A DNA stretch of 64,000 nucleotides from Limonium bicolor (lineage: Eukaryota > Streptophyta > Magnoliopsida > Caryophyllales > Plumbaginaceae), in assembly GCA_023374045.1 (NCBI GenBank), contig CM041776.1:322859925-322923924 (forward strand), given 5' to 3'. Position 1 is the stretch's first letter. Every line of letters starts with the position of its first letter. A program made the translations under genes and the position numbers. The notes beneath the pieces were generated by a model, which saw only the letters and a list, made by a program, of their open reading frames with translations, made no database searches and was not told the origin of the DNA. Below are positions 47,110 through 58,909 of the stretch, piece after piece.

Positions 47110-50100
47110 ATGGCGAACCAAAGGCAGAGGTTAGCTAGAAAGAGGTTAAAAAAGGGCACCCTGAACTGTTTCCCGCAAAAGAGCCAAACCCTCCAAAGGA
47201 TTCTAACAGTAAGAAGAAGGAAAAATCCCAGTTGAAGAGGAAAAAAACTGCTAAAACCCTAGAAGGTGTTGCTAAACATAGAAAATCAAACCTGAAGAGA
47301 CACCCTCTCAGAGTCCCTGGATTGAAGCCTGGGGATGGCTGCTTTATCTGTAAAGGAAATGACCATATTGCAAAGCTTTGTCCTGAGAGAGCTCAGTGGG
47401 AAAAGAATAAGGTCTCTCGCTTTGGACTTTTTTTTTCCTTTTCTTTTTCTTTTGCTGGTATTGTCGATCACTAAAGAGTGTTACGGTTCTGAGAAATGAT
47501 GCTAATTTAATCGTTCGCTTTCCTGTATTTCGGGCAGTTCACTGTCCTTTAATTACACGTCCGTGGTTATTCAACTGAACAATTCGGGGCGCCGAATCAT
47601 ACTAATAGCTGATCCAGTTGAAGCATGTTGGGACAATGCTAGAACCATTGATTGGTAGTGGGCTAAATCTCTAATATACAAACGAACTTGTGATGGCTGC
47701 AGACATGTTTATTATGTAGACAACGTGGTCACACGCTCAAGAGGTGTCCGAACAAGGGCAATGAATCTGTGGATGTTAGGCTGTGTTACAATTGTGGAGA
47801 AAGTGGCCATTCTCTATCCAGCTGTCCACAACCCCTACATGATGGTCAGACCTCCCTATTTTCTCAACTTCGATGTACCACTTTCTATAAAACAGAAAAC
47901 TATTATTTGCTGCAATTTTCTGATTGCTTACATCAACCATGTGTATCTTGTTTCCTGATCGAAATTTTCAACCCTATTTTGGTTTATTCCTCGCTGTTTG
48001 CATTTGCTTCAGCAGACATATGAATGAAGTAATATGACGTGTGAGACAATAAAGCAAAAACATAATTATAAATGCTGATGTGTATGGCTTTTAGAGATGA
48101 AAAGATAGTCTTGTGTCTATCTCCCAAATGGGGTGTTCTTGTTCCTGCAGTAGGTTTCTTTATATATGTGTACATATATATTTATAGTTTTGTGTCTCCT
48201 TGATATCCATCTTGTGCACCCTACTCAGAATAGCTGTTCTGGATGATGTCTGCAACTAGTTAGGCTTTTCAATGACTACTAATCTGTTACTGATTATAGA
48301 TCTGCGGTTCTACTGAGAACTCTATGGAAACCCCCTCTCTCTCTTGGTCTCGTTTGTATCTTTGTCCATTAATGTTTAACCTTCATGGGGTTCCAGCATT
48401 GTGAGATGGTTAACGTGGGAGTGTTCCAGATCTTGAGCTGCTGGACACTGATTTGATGACTATACAAACAGGCCCTTGGTTTTGCTTGGTGATCCTTCTT
48501 CTTTAATACTTATACTCTAGCTCAATCTTTAGGCACTCTTGTTTTATGAGAAAGATATGCTATGACAGTTACAGGTTTCATTGAAAAGCATGGATTATAG
48601 TGAGTTGCTATATTCCTATGAGTAAAAAGGTAGCTAGAACTACTGCCGTGGAAATGTTATGTTGGATGGTCAACTGTTGGGACTATATTGATGTTAAAAG
48701 ATTTTAGAACTTTCAGTAGATGCTGTTGAGGTCTCGGTGTTGCTAAATTGATTTGATATGCCATGCATAAAACATGGGCACTAAACAAATGATGGAATAG
48801 GTGACCATTGACTGATACTCACTGATTGTAATATGGTCATGAAGTAGACAAGAACCAGATGTCCAGAACTGGGGTTTTTGATAGGGCCTAACTAACTATA
48901 GTGGATCCAATATCTAGTAGTAGATAAAATCTTTAATACTGTCGAGAATGTTAGTAGATAGGAAGTTAGTATATAAATAAGGAGGCACATGGGGTCTGTT
49001 TGGGGCAAACAAAAGTTTTGTATAGGTTTGGCCTTTGGGTTGGTTTGTTGATCTGAACAGGCAGAGCTTTGCTCTGTTTTAGGCAGTTTTTGTCTTGATC
49101 ATCTCTTGTATTCCTTCATAGCTTCTCATGAAGTATATATGAAGTAGATAAGTACCAGATGTCCAAAACTGGGGTTTTGGTAGGGTCTCACTTACTATTA
49201 GTGGATCCAATAGCTAGTAGTAGATAAAATCTTTAATACTGCCGAGAATGTTAGTAGATAGAAATTATAGTATATAAATAAGGAGGCACATGGGGTCTGT
49301 TTGGGGAAAACAAAAGTTTTGTATAGGTTTGGCCTTTGGGTTGGTTTGTTGATCTGAACAGGCAGAGCTTTGCTCTGATTTAGGCAGTTTTTGTCTTGAT
49401 CATCTCTTGTATTCCTTCGTAGCTTCTCATGAAGTAATATGATGAAGTAGACAAGAACTAGATGTCAGAACTGGGGTTTTTGATAGGGCCTGACTTACTA
49501 TTAGTGGATCCAATATCTAGTAGTAGATAAAATCTTTAATACTGCATAGAATGTTAGTAGATAGAAATTATAGTATATAAATAAGGAGCACATGGGGTCT
49601 TTTTGGGGCAAACAAAAGTTTTGTATAGGTTTGGCCTTTGGGTTGGTCTGTTGATCTGAACAGGCAGAGCTTTGCTCGGTTTTAGGCAGTTTTGGTCTTA
49701 ACCATGTCTTGTATTCCTTTGTAGCTTGTCAGTTTTCTGGGGTGGATGTGTAGTTGTGATGAAAGTGCCTACTATTGCTGTTTCCACGTACAAATGTAGT
49801 CATTATGTAATAACTAATATGTCCTGTTGTTTTATCTGTAATTCGAAAACTTTTATCTTGATGTGAGAGTGTACTGAGCCAACTTTAAATAATAAGCTTG
49901 CAGATGATTTGTTTGCCTTCTATGTTTAAAGTCAGTCGGAACTTGGGTGCTCCCTATTTTTCCATTTGTTTATATTCTATTTCCTTCTCTGTGCCAGTTG
50001 GATGGAGATGAAACTTGAATGAGCGAATACCTTAATGGATTAAATTGAAGATCGGAGTAGAGTTAACATTTGTCCTGCTTCAGGGACCTCAAATATAACT

Positions 50101-51608
50101 CTTCTTAGATGGCACATCTGTCCGTTACTTGTTTTGAGTACATTCATTGTGTCTTTTCTGGATAATGTCGAAAATAATTCATGATCCTACTTTTTTCTTG
50201 AAGGTGGGACAAAATTTGCTAGCTGCTTTATCTGCAAGGAACACGGGCACCTGAGCAAAAATTGCCCCAAGAACACACATGGGATTTACCCAAAGGTCTG
50301 AATATCTGATCACTGTTCTATTGTAGCAATTTATATATGACGCTCCTGTTCAGGCTTTATAGATTAAAACTGGGGTTGTGCTATCTTTCATTTGATGCGT
50401 TCTATTGACCTGTCTATTGTACCGCAGGGTGGTTGCTGTAAAATATGTAGCGGTGTGACTCACTTGGCTAAAGATTGTCCAGAGAAACTTAGCAAAGCTT
50501 CTAGTGGTAGAGAAGCTCGAGGTAGTGGAAACATTTGGTTGAACCTACTTTTTTGTTATTCTTTACATGTATTTACATATTGGTTGTGGTGAAATAGTTT
50601 AGCTTAAGCATGATGTGTTTGTGATATAGGAGACTAGGACTTGCTTCCTACCCTTTTTCTCCCTGTTTTTCTTCTATAGTTTTCAGCTTAAGCGTTTACC
50701 ACCAAGCAGTACAACAAGAATTAACGCCACAACTATTACGTACATGGCTTACAACGGCTTACCACACTTTCTAACACAAAACTATCCTATCATACCCTTA
50801 GACAAAATGCAAACAAGGAGACTGCACCCAAGAAAAATCTCTCCCTTCTTTTACAAAAGAGAAAAATCTCTCCTTGCACCTCTTTTTTTCTTTTCCGCAT
50901 CACTTAACCGTACTTGAAAACTTTTCAAACCTCATCAAAGAGTCCCTACAATCTTTTTCTATCTCCTTCCTTTCCATCATTTGCATTCTTTGTGTGTCGG
51001 GTTGTTGCCTTGTTCTTTCTATTTACCTTCTTGGCTTTTCCCTTTTCGCATGACCTCTTCCGCTTCAAGTAAGAGTTCTTCATCTCGAAAGTAGATTTGA
51101 ATTTTTCAGCACTCAAGATTCATTATTAAGCTTTTGTATCGGAGAAAGAAGATTTGAATTTCTGTCGAGTGAGTTGTATGTTGCAGATCTTTAGCGTGTT
51201 TGCCTCTTGCTCTCTCTCTCTCTGAATGGAGTTTTGTCTACGTTGCAAATTTTCACAGGATGTATGATACAGCTCACTTGATAGAACTTTTTTTTTGCTT
51301 GTGACAACCTGAGGAACATGTATTGATTGCACGTTGGGCTGATAATATATTCCATCACAGTTCTTTGCCATTAGCCGGTGACAAAACATTACTTGTTTGT
51401 GTCAGGATTCTATTTTGGCACGGATCCAGCACTTAGACCGAAAGTGACAAAATTTTTCAGCGGGGACGATCTTGAAGACGATTTTGATATGGAGGATCAC
51501 AGTGGGGCTGGGAGCAAGAGTGAGCCCTCCCATTCTTTGCCGACCAAAGATGACAATTCAAGTGGGAAGAAGAAACCAGGCCCCAAGGTGGTTAACTTTG
51601 CAGGTTGA
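47110..51608 (+). CDS. Zinc-knuckle (CCHC) protein, ZCCHC9-like, five exons
   Basis: Exons 47110-47411, 47703-47844, 50204-50295, 50428-50521 and 51406-51608, all with GT/AG sites and matching phases. Five CCHC knuckles of C-x2-C-x4-H-x4-C type: CFICKGNDHIAKLC, CLLCRQRGHTLKRC, CYNCGESGHSLSSC, CFICKEHGHLSKNC, CKICSGVTHLAKDC. A basic N-terminus precedes them. The acidic C-terminus has VTKFFSGDDLEDDFDMEDHS. The order matches the plant relatives of ZCCHC9, a nuclear/nucleolar RNA-binding group. The start MANQRQRLARKR (47110) is in a different frame from the rest of exon 1: one base is missing near the A-run at 47146-47153. Intron 2 is 2.36 kb and holds a 300-bp tandem array. Confidence 0.9.
48841..49737. 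repeat. Three-unit ~300-bp tandem array inside an intron
   Basis: Units start at 48841, 49141 and 49444 (GAAGTAGA(c/t)AAG(a/t)AC). Each carries GTGGATCCAATA(t/g)CTAGTAG, a TATA-box-like AGTATATAAATAAGG, CAGGCAGAGCTTTGCTC and CTTGTATTCCTT(c/t). The units are about 95% alike by eye. Lies within intron 2 of the zinc-knuckle gene. Confidence 0.85.
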
Positions 51609-53560
51609 TTCCTGACTTTGCAGGCAGCTTTTGTGTGTGTGAGTGTGTGAACTAAAAGCCCTGCCTTTTTTGTGTGTATCGTTTAGACTGCTCTTGGAAG
51701 GACTTGTTTCTGCTCAATCGAAGAATGAGTGTGCAAGTACAATTTATACAGTGTGTCTAGATATTAGTCTGTTTCTGACTCTTCTAGTTATTTGTCTTAG
51801 ATAGGATGGAGAGAGACTCTTCTAGCTATGTATCCTTGTTCTTGATGCAATTTTTTTTCTTAGTATAAAGAAATAATTCTTGTTTAATTGTAAACTGATG
51901 GCATCATTATTGGAAGACAAGTATAATTAAGATGACATTTAAATGTTTGCATGAGCTTGTTTATTGTTTAAGAGGGTAACATATGTGATCTGGATGGAAG
52001 AAGAAAAACTAGATATCTCACACTTCCTAAGAGATAACTAATAGTATTAGCAATAACGTGCTTACCCATACTGAAACCAAGCAAGCTTGAATCTGTAAGA
52101 AAAGATCATCAAACTGAACCCAAAATTGGACTCTTCAACTATGAATTTGATGTTGAGATGAGAAACAGGTCGCCAGCCTCTTGGACGCTAGTCTATCTTG
52201 ATTGAGATTTCCAGGAGTACGTCTTCTCTTATTGTTTGAATGGTTAATACTGCATGCGGTGTCGTTTATACAAGGCACTTGTTGCAAAGATTATAGGTTC
52301 CAAGTCGTTTATATAGACACTTGTTGCAAGGATTATAGGTTCCAAGAGTCAGACTTACATGAGGAAGGAGAATCCTTTTGAGTTTAGTAAAGACTGTATA
52401 ATCCCTGTTGGCGTTTGGTTGGAAGATAGGAATGGTTGCATTACTCATGATTGTGAGGTGTTGTCATAAGGAGGAGAATAATCATGATTAGTACGCCTGG
52501 TTGTTTGGTCAATAGTGGAAGTTTCGGGTTCAAAACTCATCCACTACCGTAACTCTATAATTAAAAATCATGATCAATACTGCATGAATCTCAAATGTGT
52601 GGAGTTTGAGCCGCCTTAAATGTGAATAGTGGGAGGTAGTAGAATATAGACCCATACGACTCATATAAATATAGTCCATATTCCTTAAAAAATAGGGTTG
52701 TAATGATCAGAGAACTCAATATAATATTTCACATAATTAGTTGTCTCACTAAGATATTAGAGCTTCATAGGAGTGTTTTTATCGCTTCTCGATCCTCGCC
52801 CTCTATAAAAAAGAAAGAAAAGGAAGAAGTCGCTACAATTGTCTTCACGAACCCTATTCTTCATTATCCCCAGCTTCGCTTCTCATCTGGCTTTCATTCA
52901 CGTCATCATCCTACAAATATGGTTAGATAATTTTAATCAAATTTGATTATCCATCTTTTTGATAATTGTAATCATTAAATATGAACTTTTTTTTTTTCAC
53001 AACGTTTAGATTGCCGGAGTGTAGTAGAATATAGGTTCATACGGCCCATAGGAATACCAGTCCATGTCTAGAGTGTTCCATAAATTCCTTATCGATTCTT
53101 ATAAATATTATACTCTAGGGTTGAAATGATCAAACACATCAATATAATATTTAACCAAGCCCTGACGTACGGCTTGATCGGCACTGCTGCCACCAATAAA
53201 AAAAAAACATCAATAATATCTCACATCTTTAGTTGTCTTACTAGAACGTTTATGGAATATGTATTCAATCATCGCTAATCATGTTCTTGGCTTCTCAAAC
53301 TGCAACCCCCCTTTGTGATGCATGCTCATGCACTGATGTTTTTCTTAAACTGTTTCGGCTCCAGAGTTGTCTTGGGTGTATCCTCTAATCAGTGGTTAAA
53401 AGTTAGGCCAACAAAAGTGTTTTACAATTAAATGAACGAGTAATCTATATTAGTATATCCCAAGTGTAAAAATATAGCGTAGGCCTTAGTTATGTTTTTA
53501 TGTCTGAGTTTAATCTTCCTTATCCATGCTACTAATGGGCTAGGGCCACATTACAATAAT
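51609..53560. other. Intergenic between the zinc-knuckle gene and ADF
   Basis: Holds a two-copy ~42-bp tandem repeat (52262-52345, TTGTTGCAA(a/g)GATTATAGG), two related copies of a spacer repeat (about 52636-52760 and 53022-53250, TAGAATATAG(a/g)(c/t)(c/t)CATACG), and a gene-leader-like stretch at 52770-52923. No complete gene. Confidence 0.55.
52770..52923 (+). promoter_or_regulatory. Orphan leader-like sequence ending in ATG-GT
   Basis: Pyrimidine-rich, GC-richer stretch (CTTCGCTTCTCATCTGGC, ATTCACGTCATCATCC) ending AAATATG followed by GTTAG. This resembles the 5' UTR and ATG-only first exon of plant genes such as ribosomal proteins or ADF. No second exon fits downstream. Possibly a captured or truncated gene start. 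Confidence 0.25.
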
Positions 53561-53599
53561 TATGTATAATAAAAAAAAAAGAGATATATTGCTAAAGGA

Positions 53600-53890
53600 T
53601 AAAAAAAATAGTCCGAGTTTCGCTCCCTCTCATGCGAAACTCACCCGCTCGTTGAATCCATTGGCTCCTCCTCAATTCAAGGATATTTTTTTATATTGGA
53701 ATTCTTCGTCTAATGAACTGCTGCCTCGATCGATCCCTTGGATGTCTCTCTCGATCTCATCTTATTCCTCTTCTCATCTCGGTCATCTTCTCTGTTTCTA
53801 AACTAAATCTCTCTCTTTCTTTTATACCTTGTTGTATTGTGCTGGACAATATATCGAACACACGGCGGCAAGAACACAAAAAGCATCAAA
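53600..53890 (+). promoter_or_regulatory. ADF 5' UTR / promoter-proximal region
   Basis: CT-rich leader-like DNA (CTCTCTCGATCTCATCTTATT, ATCTCTCTCTTTCTTTTATA) immediately before the ATG-only exon. The transcription start is not certain. Confidence 0.4.
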
Positions 53891-55018
53891 ATGGTACGCT
53901 TTCCTTTTCTTCTTTTCAATTCACGGCTGGTAACATAAGATTTTTTTTAATGATTTTAATCAAACTCTTGTGGCTGGTACTCATAATTAATCATGGAGAT
54001 TTTGATTCACATTCCTCCATCAACAAGGCTGAATTTCTTCTTTTTTTTTCTTCTCAAATGAAACAATTTTTTAGCGATCAATCGATCATTATATATATAC
54101 ATGTGTGTGTATGTGTGTTTGATCTTTGTAAATCACGATTATGGAGAGGATGATGTGAGTCATCAGACAATTAATTAGGTTGCTAGAAGCCATGATCATA
54201 TTCAAGGCCCGTTCAATCAATAGAATTATCTCAATGATCGATTGAGATACAAACAGATGGCCATGCCCATGAGTTCGAGGCACTTCATTACATTGGGTCC
54301 ATTTCAGGTGTTAGTTGTAACATAGAAACAAATAATTAATAGCTTTTTTCAAGAGATTGTTAAGAAACTGTCCAAATTGAAGTCCTCATATCCAATCCCT
54401 AAAAAAAATACAATAGCTTATTACTTCATCTTGTTTGTATCAGTTGTAATGGACCTGTAATTTGTGTGTGTAATGTATGTATGGTATACTTGTATTGCAG
54501 GCGAATTCAGCGTCTGGAATGGCAGTGCATGATGATTGTAAGCTCCGGTTCCAAGAGCTAAAAGCGAAGAGAATCTACAGATACATCACTTTTAAGATCG
54601 AAGGCCAGGAAGTGGTAATTGACAAACTAGGTGGTCATGAGGAGACTTATGAAGACTTCAATAATGCTCTCCCTACTGATGAATGTCGTTATGCTGTCTT
54701 CGACTTTGACTTCACCACAAATGAGAATTGCCAGAAGAGCAAGATCTTCTTCATTGCTTGGTAATATCTATTATTTAATCTATATATAATGTTTTTCTGA
54801 TTATATATCTATTACATTATGTTAACTTCTCCCTCGATTGATTAATGAAATTCTGAAAAAAAACTAAGGGCTCCTGATACATCCAAGTGAGGATGAAGAT
54901 GGTTTACGCCAGTTCCAAGGACAGGTTTAAGAGAGAGCTTGATGGAATTCAAGTTGAGTTGCAAGCCACGGATCCAAGTGAGATGAGCCTTGACATTGTT
55001 AAAGCCCGAGCCATGTAG
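53891..55018 (+). CDS. ADF: Actin-depolymerizing factor (ADF/cofilin), last exon out of frame
   Basis: Exon 1 is only the ATG (53891-53893) before a GT donor, the hallmark of plant ADF genes. Exon 2 is 54501-54760 ([20 protein letters not shown] ... [11 protein letters not shown]). Exon 3 is 54869-55018. The protein has the ADF-H fold and a regulatory Ser6 position; it binds G- and F-actin and severs filaments in the cytoplasm. After APDTSK, codon 54888-54890 is TGA. One base is missing relative to the family, because from 54893 the next frame reads [20 protein letters not shown] through ARAM-stop at 55016-55018. As written, the product stops at residue 94 and lacks the main actin-binding helix. 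With the frame held it would be about 137 residues, normal for ADF. Either an assembly indel or a recent mutation. Confidence 0.92.
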
Positions 55019-55840
55019 GCTGTTCCTTATGCTCTAGCTGTGCGCATGGATGTGCTTTCTTTCCTCTGATCACCAAACAAAACACTATACACCAATTAAT
55101 CCACCAGTAGTAGCAAGGCTATGAAGATTTGATCAATGATCCAACCCTCTAGTCTTTGTTTCCCTTCCCATTTACTTCTTTCTTTCTTTCATTCATTAAT
55201 ATTTATTCCACTCTCTAATTATGTACCCGGTAAATACATTATTTTTCTTTTCTTTTCTTTGCTTTGCTTTCCCCCATGATGAGCACCCGTCCCACTAATA
55301 TTCTTTCCGGTAACAAAACAAGGGTGTTTAGCTTCAAGGAAACTTTTAAATGAAAACAACCAATGTCTTAGTGCAAATGCACTATTTATCTTGATTCTTT
55401 TTTTAATTTTGGTTCTTTTCTTTTTATGTTTTGTCATACATGATCCTAGTTTTTTTTAATGTTTTGTCATAAACCTACGCATATACTTAGAGAAATTTCA
55501 TGTTACAAAAAAAAAAAAAAATTCATGCAAAAGTGTTAAAATTTGCCAAAAAAACGCCTTACACTAAAATTTGCCAAGAAAACACCCTTGGATTTTCTTG
55601 ATCATACGAAGAAAGCGCATCAAGGTATACAATTTGAACAAAAAACACCTTAAAGTAAAAAGTTAAAAAAAATCTACACGCAAGGACAACTCTACCTAGG
55701 ATATTTAGAATAAATATAGCAACATATTTTCAACTATCTTAACGCTAATGTACCACCCCCACATCCCACCGTAGTACCATATACTGAAGTTGCTGGTTGA
55801 GCAGTCCCACATATGTTAGAGCAAAGGCTAATAATTTGAT
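55019..55840. other. ADF 3' flank, no further gene
   Basis: Likely 3' UTR to about 55250, then A-rich DNA with a poly-A run (55507-55521). Confidence 0.5.
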
Positions 55841-55844
55841 AGGA

Positions 55845-56531
55845 ATTGACTTCGTTGAAAGATGACGATCTGAAACACATTATACTATCTTTTGGAAAGA
55901 TGGATGTGCATCATTTACTGGGTTTGAGCATTGAAGGAGTGGCTGCTGTTGGATCTGCCTCTAGAGTTGTTAGGGAAGAACCGCTTTAAATGTGATGAAG
56001 AGATTCAGCATTGTCATGGTTAGCTAATGAATTTGAGGTCCATGAATTTGGGTTTTATTTTAATCACATGGTTGAAGCAGTAATGCAACAATATTTAAGA
56101 GCGTACATGCTGAAATTTATCGGTGAAATTTTGAGGCCTAACCATAATAGTTTTGTCGCCAGCATTGAATATCTTGGGTTGTTGAGGGATTTTCATACAT
56201 CTCGCATATATGGTTAGGTTTGTTGTTCGGCTTTTCCTTACCAATCCTTGTGCAATGCCACCCATTGTGATTTCAATGTTGTGATTGATTGCATCAAAAT
56301 GTTAACATCATGGACATATTATAGAATATCATTATAATTTTTTTTGATAAGTAGAATATCATTATAATTATGATTTTCCAATCATTTTTAAATTCTTTTA
56401 TCATATTGTAATGAAACAATGTGTAAATGTGGCATACATATAGGATCAACAACTTATTAAGAGTGTGGGTCTTCTTGAGGCTCGTCCATATCTAAACTCA
56501 ATTCTCATCCCAGTGATTGGTTATTACGTAA
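55845..56531 (+). pseudogene. Plant mobile domain (PMD) relic
   Basis: Broken frames spell ERWRSETHTILSFGKMDV (normally ERWRPETHTFHLPFGE...), then HLLGLSIEG, then SWLANEFEVHEFGF, AYMLKFIGEILRPNHNSFVA and YLGLLRDFHTSRIYG, and after a likely intron LLEARPYLNSILIPVIGYY. This is the order of the plant mobile domain found in MAIL/MAIN-type proteins and in Mutator- and Gypsy-borne copies. Stops and shifts make it non-functional. No transposase is attached, so the carrier is unknown. Confidence 0.6.
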
Positions 56532-56803
56532 GTATTAGCGCTAATTTTGGTTGTCATTTGCAATATATTTTGCACAATTAACTATCGGGTTTGTAGTGGA
56601 TTTGGCACGGTATGGGTCTGTGATGGTAACCAATACCACAGTTGATGTGTGTCCATAATACACTTTGATATTGTTGAGCAGACGGTAGATGCTGCGGCAT
56701 GCTCGCTTGCAGATGGGTGCAACCCTGTCCACTTGGCAGTTCAGTCAGCTGTTGATTGGATTGTTTTGCTGAGGCCACCTTTTTAGTATATTAACTTCAA
56801 TTA

Positions 56804-57951
56804 GTTGTAACTTTTAAAATATAAGTCCAAAATGAAAAAAATTATATCATTGTTCATCTAAATTCAAGCTCTTCAAAACAAGACCAGACAGGGATATGTT
56901 TTGACAACTTTAAAATTTTATATTTTTATATGTATATATTTATACATATCAACCATACTTGATTCACCATATACAGTTTAAAATACACCATACAACAATA
57001 ATAATACACTACTAAACAATAAATGATTCATTATCTGTTTTGAAATCGTAATGTTAAAAAAATATATGATTCACTATATAAAACTAAAAATACATCATAT
57101 AAATAATAATAATACACCACAAAACAATAATAATACATTACAATAAAGATCCATTATTAGTTTCAAAGTTTGTTATTTAATTCACTACTTGTTAGTTAAT
57201 GAATCATAATATCAGTTTGAATGAATCATAATATCAAAATTAATGAATCATATCTTCATTTTAGTGTATCATCGCAAACATATAAAAATAGAAAAATATA
57301 AACAATAATGCAATACAAAAAAATATTTGGTATGTATGAAAAATACATGATTCACCATAGAAGATTTAAATTGCATCATACAATAATAATAATACTACAA
57401 AACAATAATGATTTTTTGTCGGTTCCAAAGTTTGTTATCTAACTCACCACATATGAATAAATGAATCATAATATCAATTTTAATGAATCATAATATCAAA
57501 GTTAATGAATCATATCATCATTTTAGTATATCAACGTAAACATATAAAAATAAAAAATTAAACAATAATACAACACAAAACAAATTTGGTATGTACGGAA
57601 AATACATGATTCTCCATATAAGGTTTAAAATACACTATACAATAATAATACACTACAAAATAATAATAATTTTTTATCGGTTCCAAAGTGTGTTATGTAG
57701 TTCACCACTTATTAGTTAGTAAATTATAATATCAATTTTAATGAATCATAATATCAATTTTAATGAATCTCAATATCTAAATTAATGAATCATATTATCA
57801 TTTTAGTGTATCATCATAACATGTTAAAAATAATTTTTTTTCAAAGTTGTCAAAACATATTCATGACTGGTCTTGTTTTGAAGAGCTCGAATTTAGGTGA
57901 ACAATGATATATTTTTTTTTCATTTTGGACCTATATATTAAAAGTTATAAC
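56804..57951. mobile_element. Long-TIR AT-rich element, ~1.15 kb
   Basis: Arms of about 120 bp in inverse orientation: left GTTGTAACTTTTAAAATATA..., right reverse-complemented GTTATAACTTTTAATATATA.... Both run through AAATTC(a/g)AGCTCTTCAAAACA. The interior has three or four units with AATGAATCATAATATCA and GGTTCCAAAGT. No clear target duplication. Looks like a non-autonomous Mutator-type element. Confidence 0.6.
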
Positions 57952-58909
57952 CATTTAAAGTCAATATAAATTTTCTTCTCACTCATGTGCTACATAAGCA
58001 GTCCAGTCAGGATATTGACTGGACTGCCACATAAGCAGACCGCACATAACAATACAAACCTGTCGTGTAATCGATTCTGCGATTGTTGAGGGCTAGAGAT
58101 GAGCAAACAGTTATTTCGGTTATTTTTTAACCGTTTTTTCGGGTTTGATCACCGTATTTTTTAATCGTTATACAAAAGTTCAGTTATTTTGGTTAAAACG
58201 GTTATCCGTAATAAAGTACGGTTCAGTTATCGGATATTGAAATTCAAACATCAGTTATCTGTAATAGCCGACTTTTATAAATTGATTTTTTTTTCTTAAC
58301 CCAATAATTTTATTTAATATTTCACTACTCACAGGTTTAGTTTTGATTATTTCTGTAAGTTCAGAAAGTTATTTCGGTTATTTTAGGAAGTTGGTTATTT
58401 TGATTATTTCAGGAAATTCAGTTATTTCAGAAACTTAGGTTATTAGGTGATTAACAATTATTAGGGTAACATAAAAAATAATTATCGATTAAAACAATTA
58501 TATTAAAACAAATATTAGTATTAAATTCAGAAAATTATTAACTTAGATCCAACCCATGACGTCCTGCATATTTTCAAAAATTCATATCCAATCTTCTTAC
58601 TTTCTTTTTAATAGTAGTTTTCTATCCTTTTAATGTTGTTCTCTTACTAGCAGTAAACTTAATATTTTACATTTCATGTTAGCTAGGCTTTTGTTTTTCG
58701 AACTTTCAAACCTTTATATGCACATGCTCTGATTACTTGAGTCGAAACTTCTATTCCAAGCTAATCATGGGAAAATCAATTTGAGTTGAATGACAATAAG
58801 ATTATTATTTAATGTTTTATTTTCAGGTTAGCAAAATTTAAAAAATTTAAACCAGTTATTTAACTAGTTTATTTAATAATTCATTTAAAAGTTTATGTAA
58901 AAAATAAAT
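57952..58909. other. Intergenic; GGTTATTTCGG-rich repeat at ~58085-58500
   Basis: Repeated short phrases such as CAGTTATTTCGGTTATTTT and CGGTTATCCGTAATAAAG, a common style of plant non-autonomous DNA-element ends. No boundaries found and no gene. Confidence 0.45.

Noticed and set aside
53562..54153. ORFs of 79 and 146 codons around the ADF leader
   Set aside because: They overlap the ADF 5' UTR and first intron, which have clear splice sites in another register.
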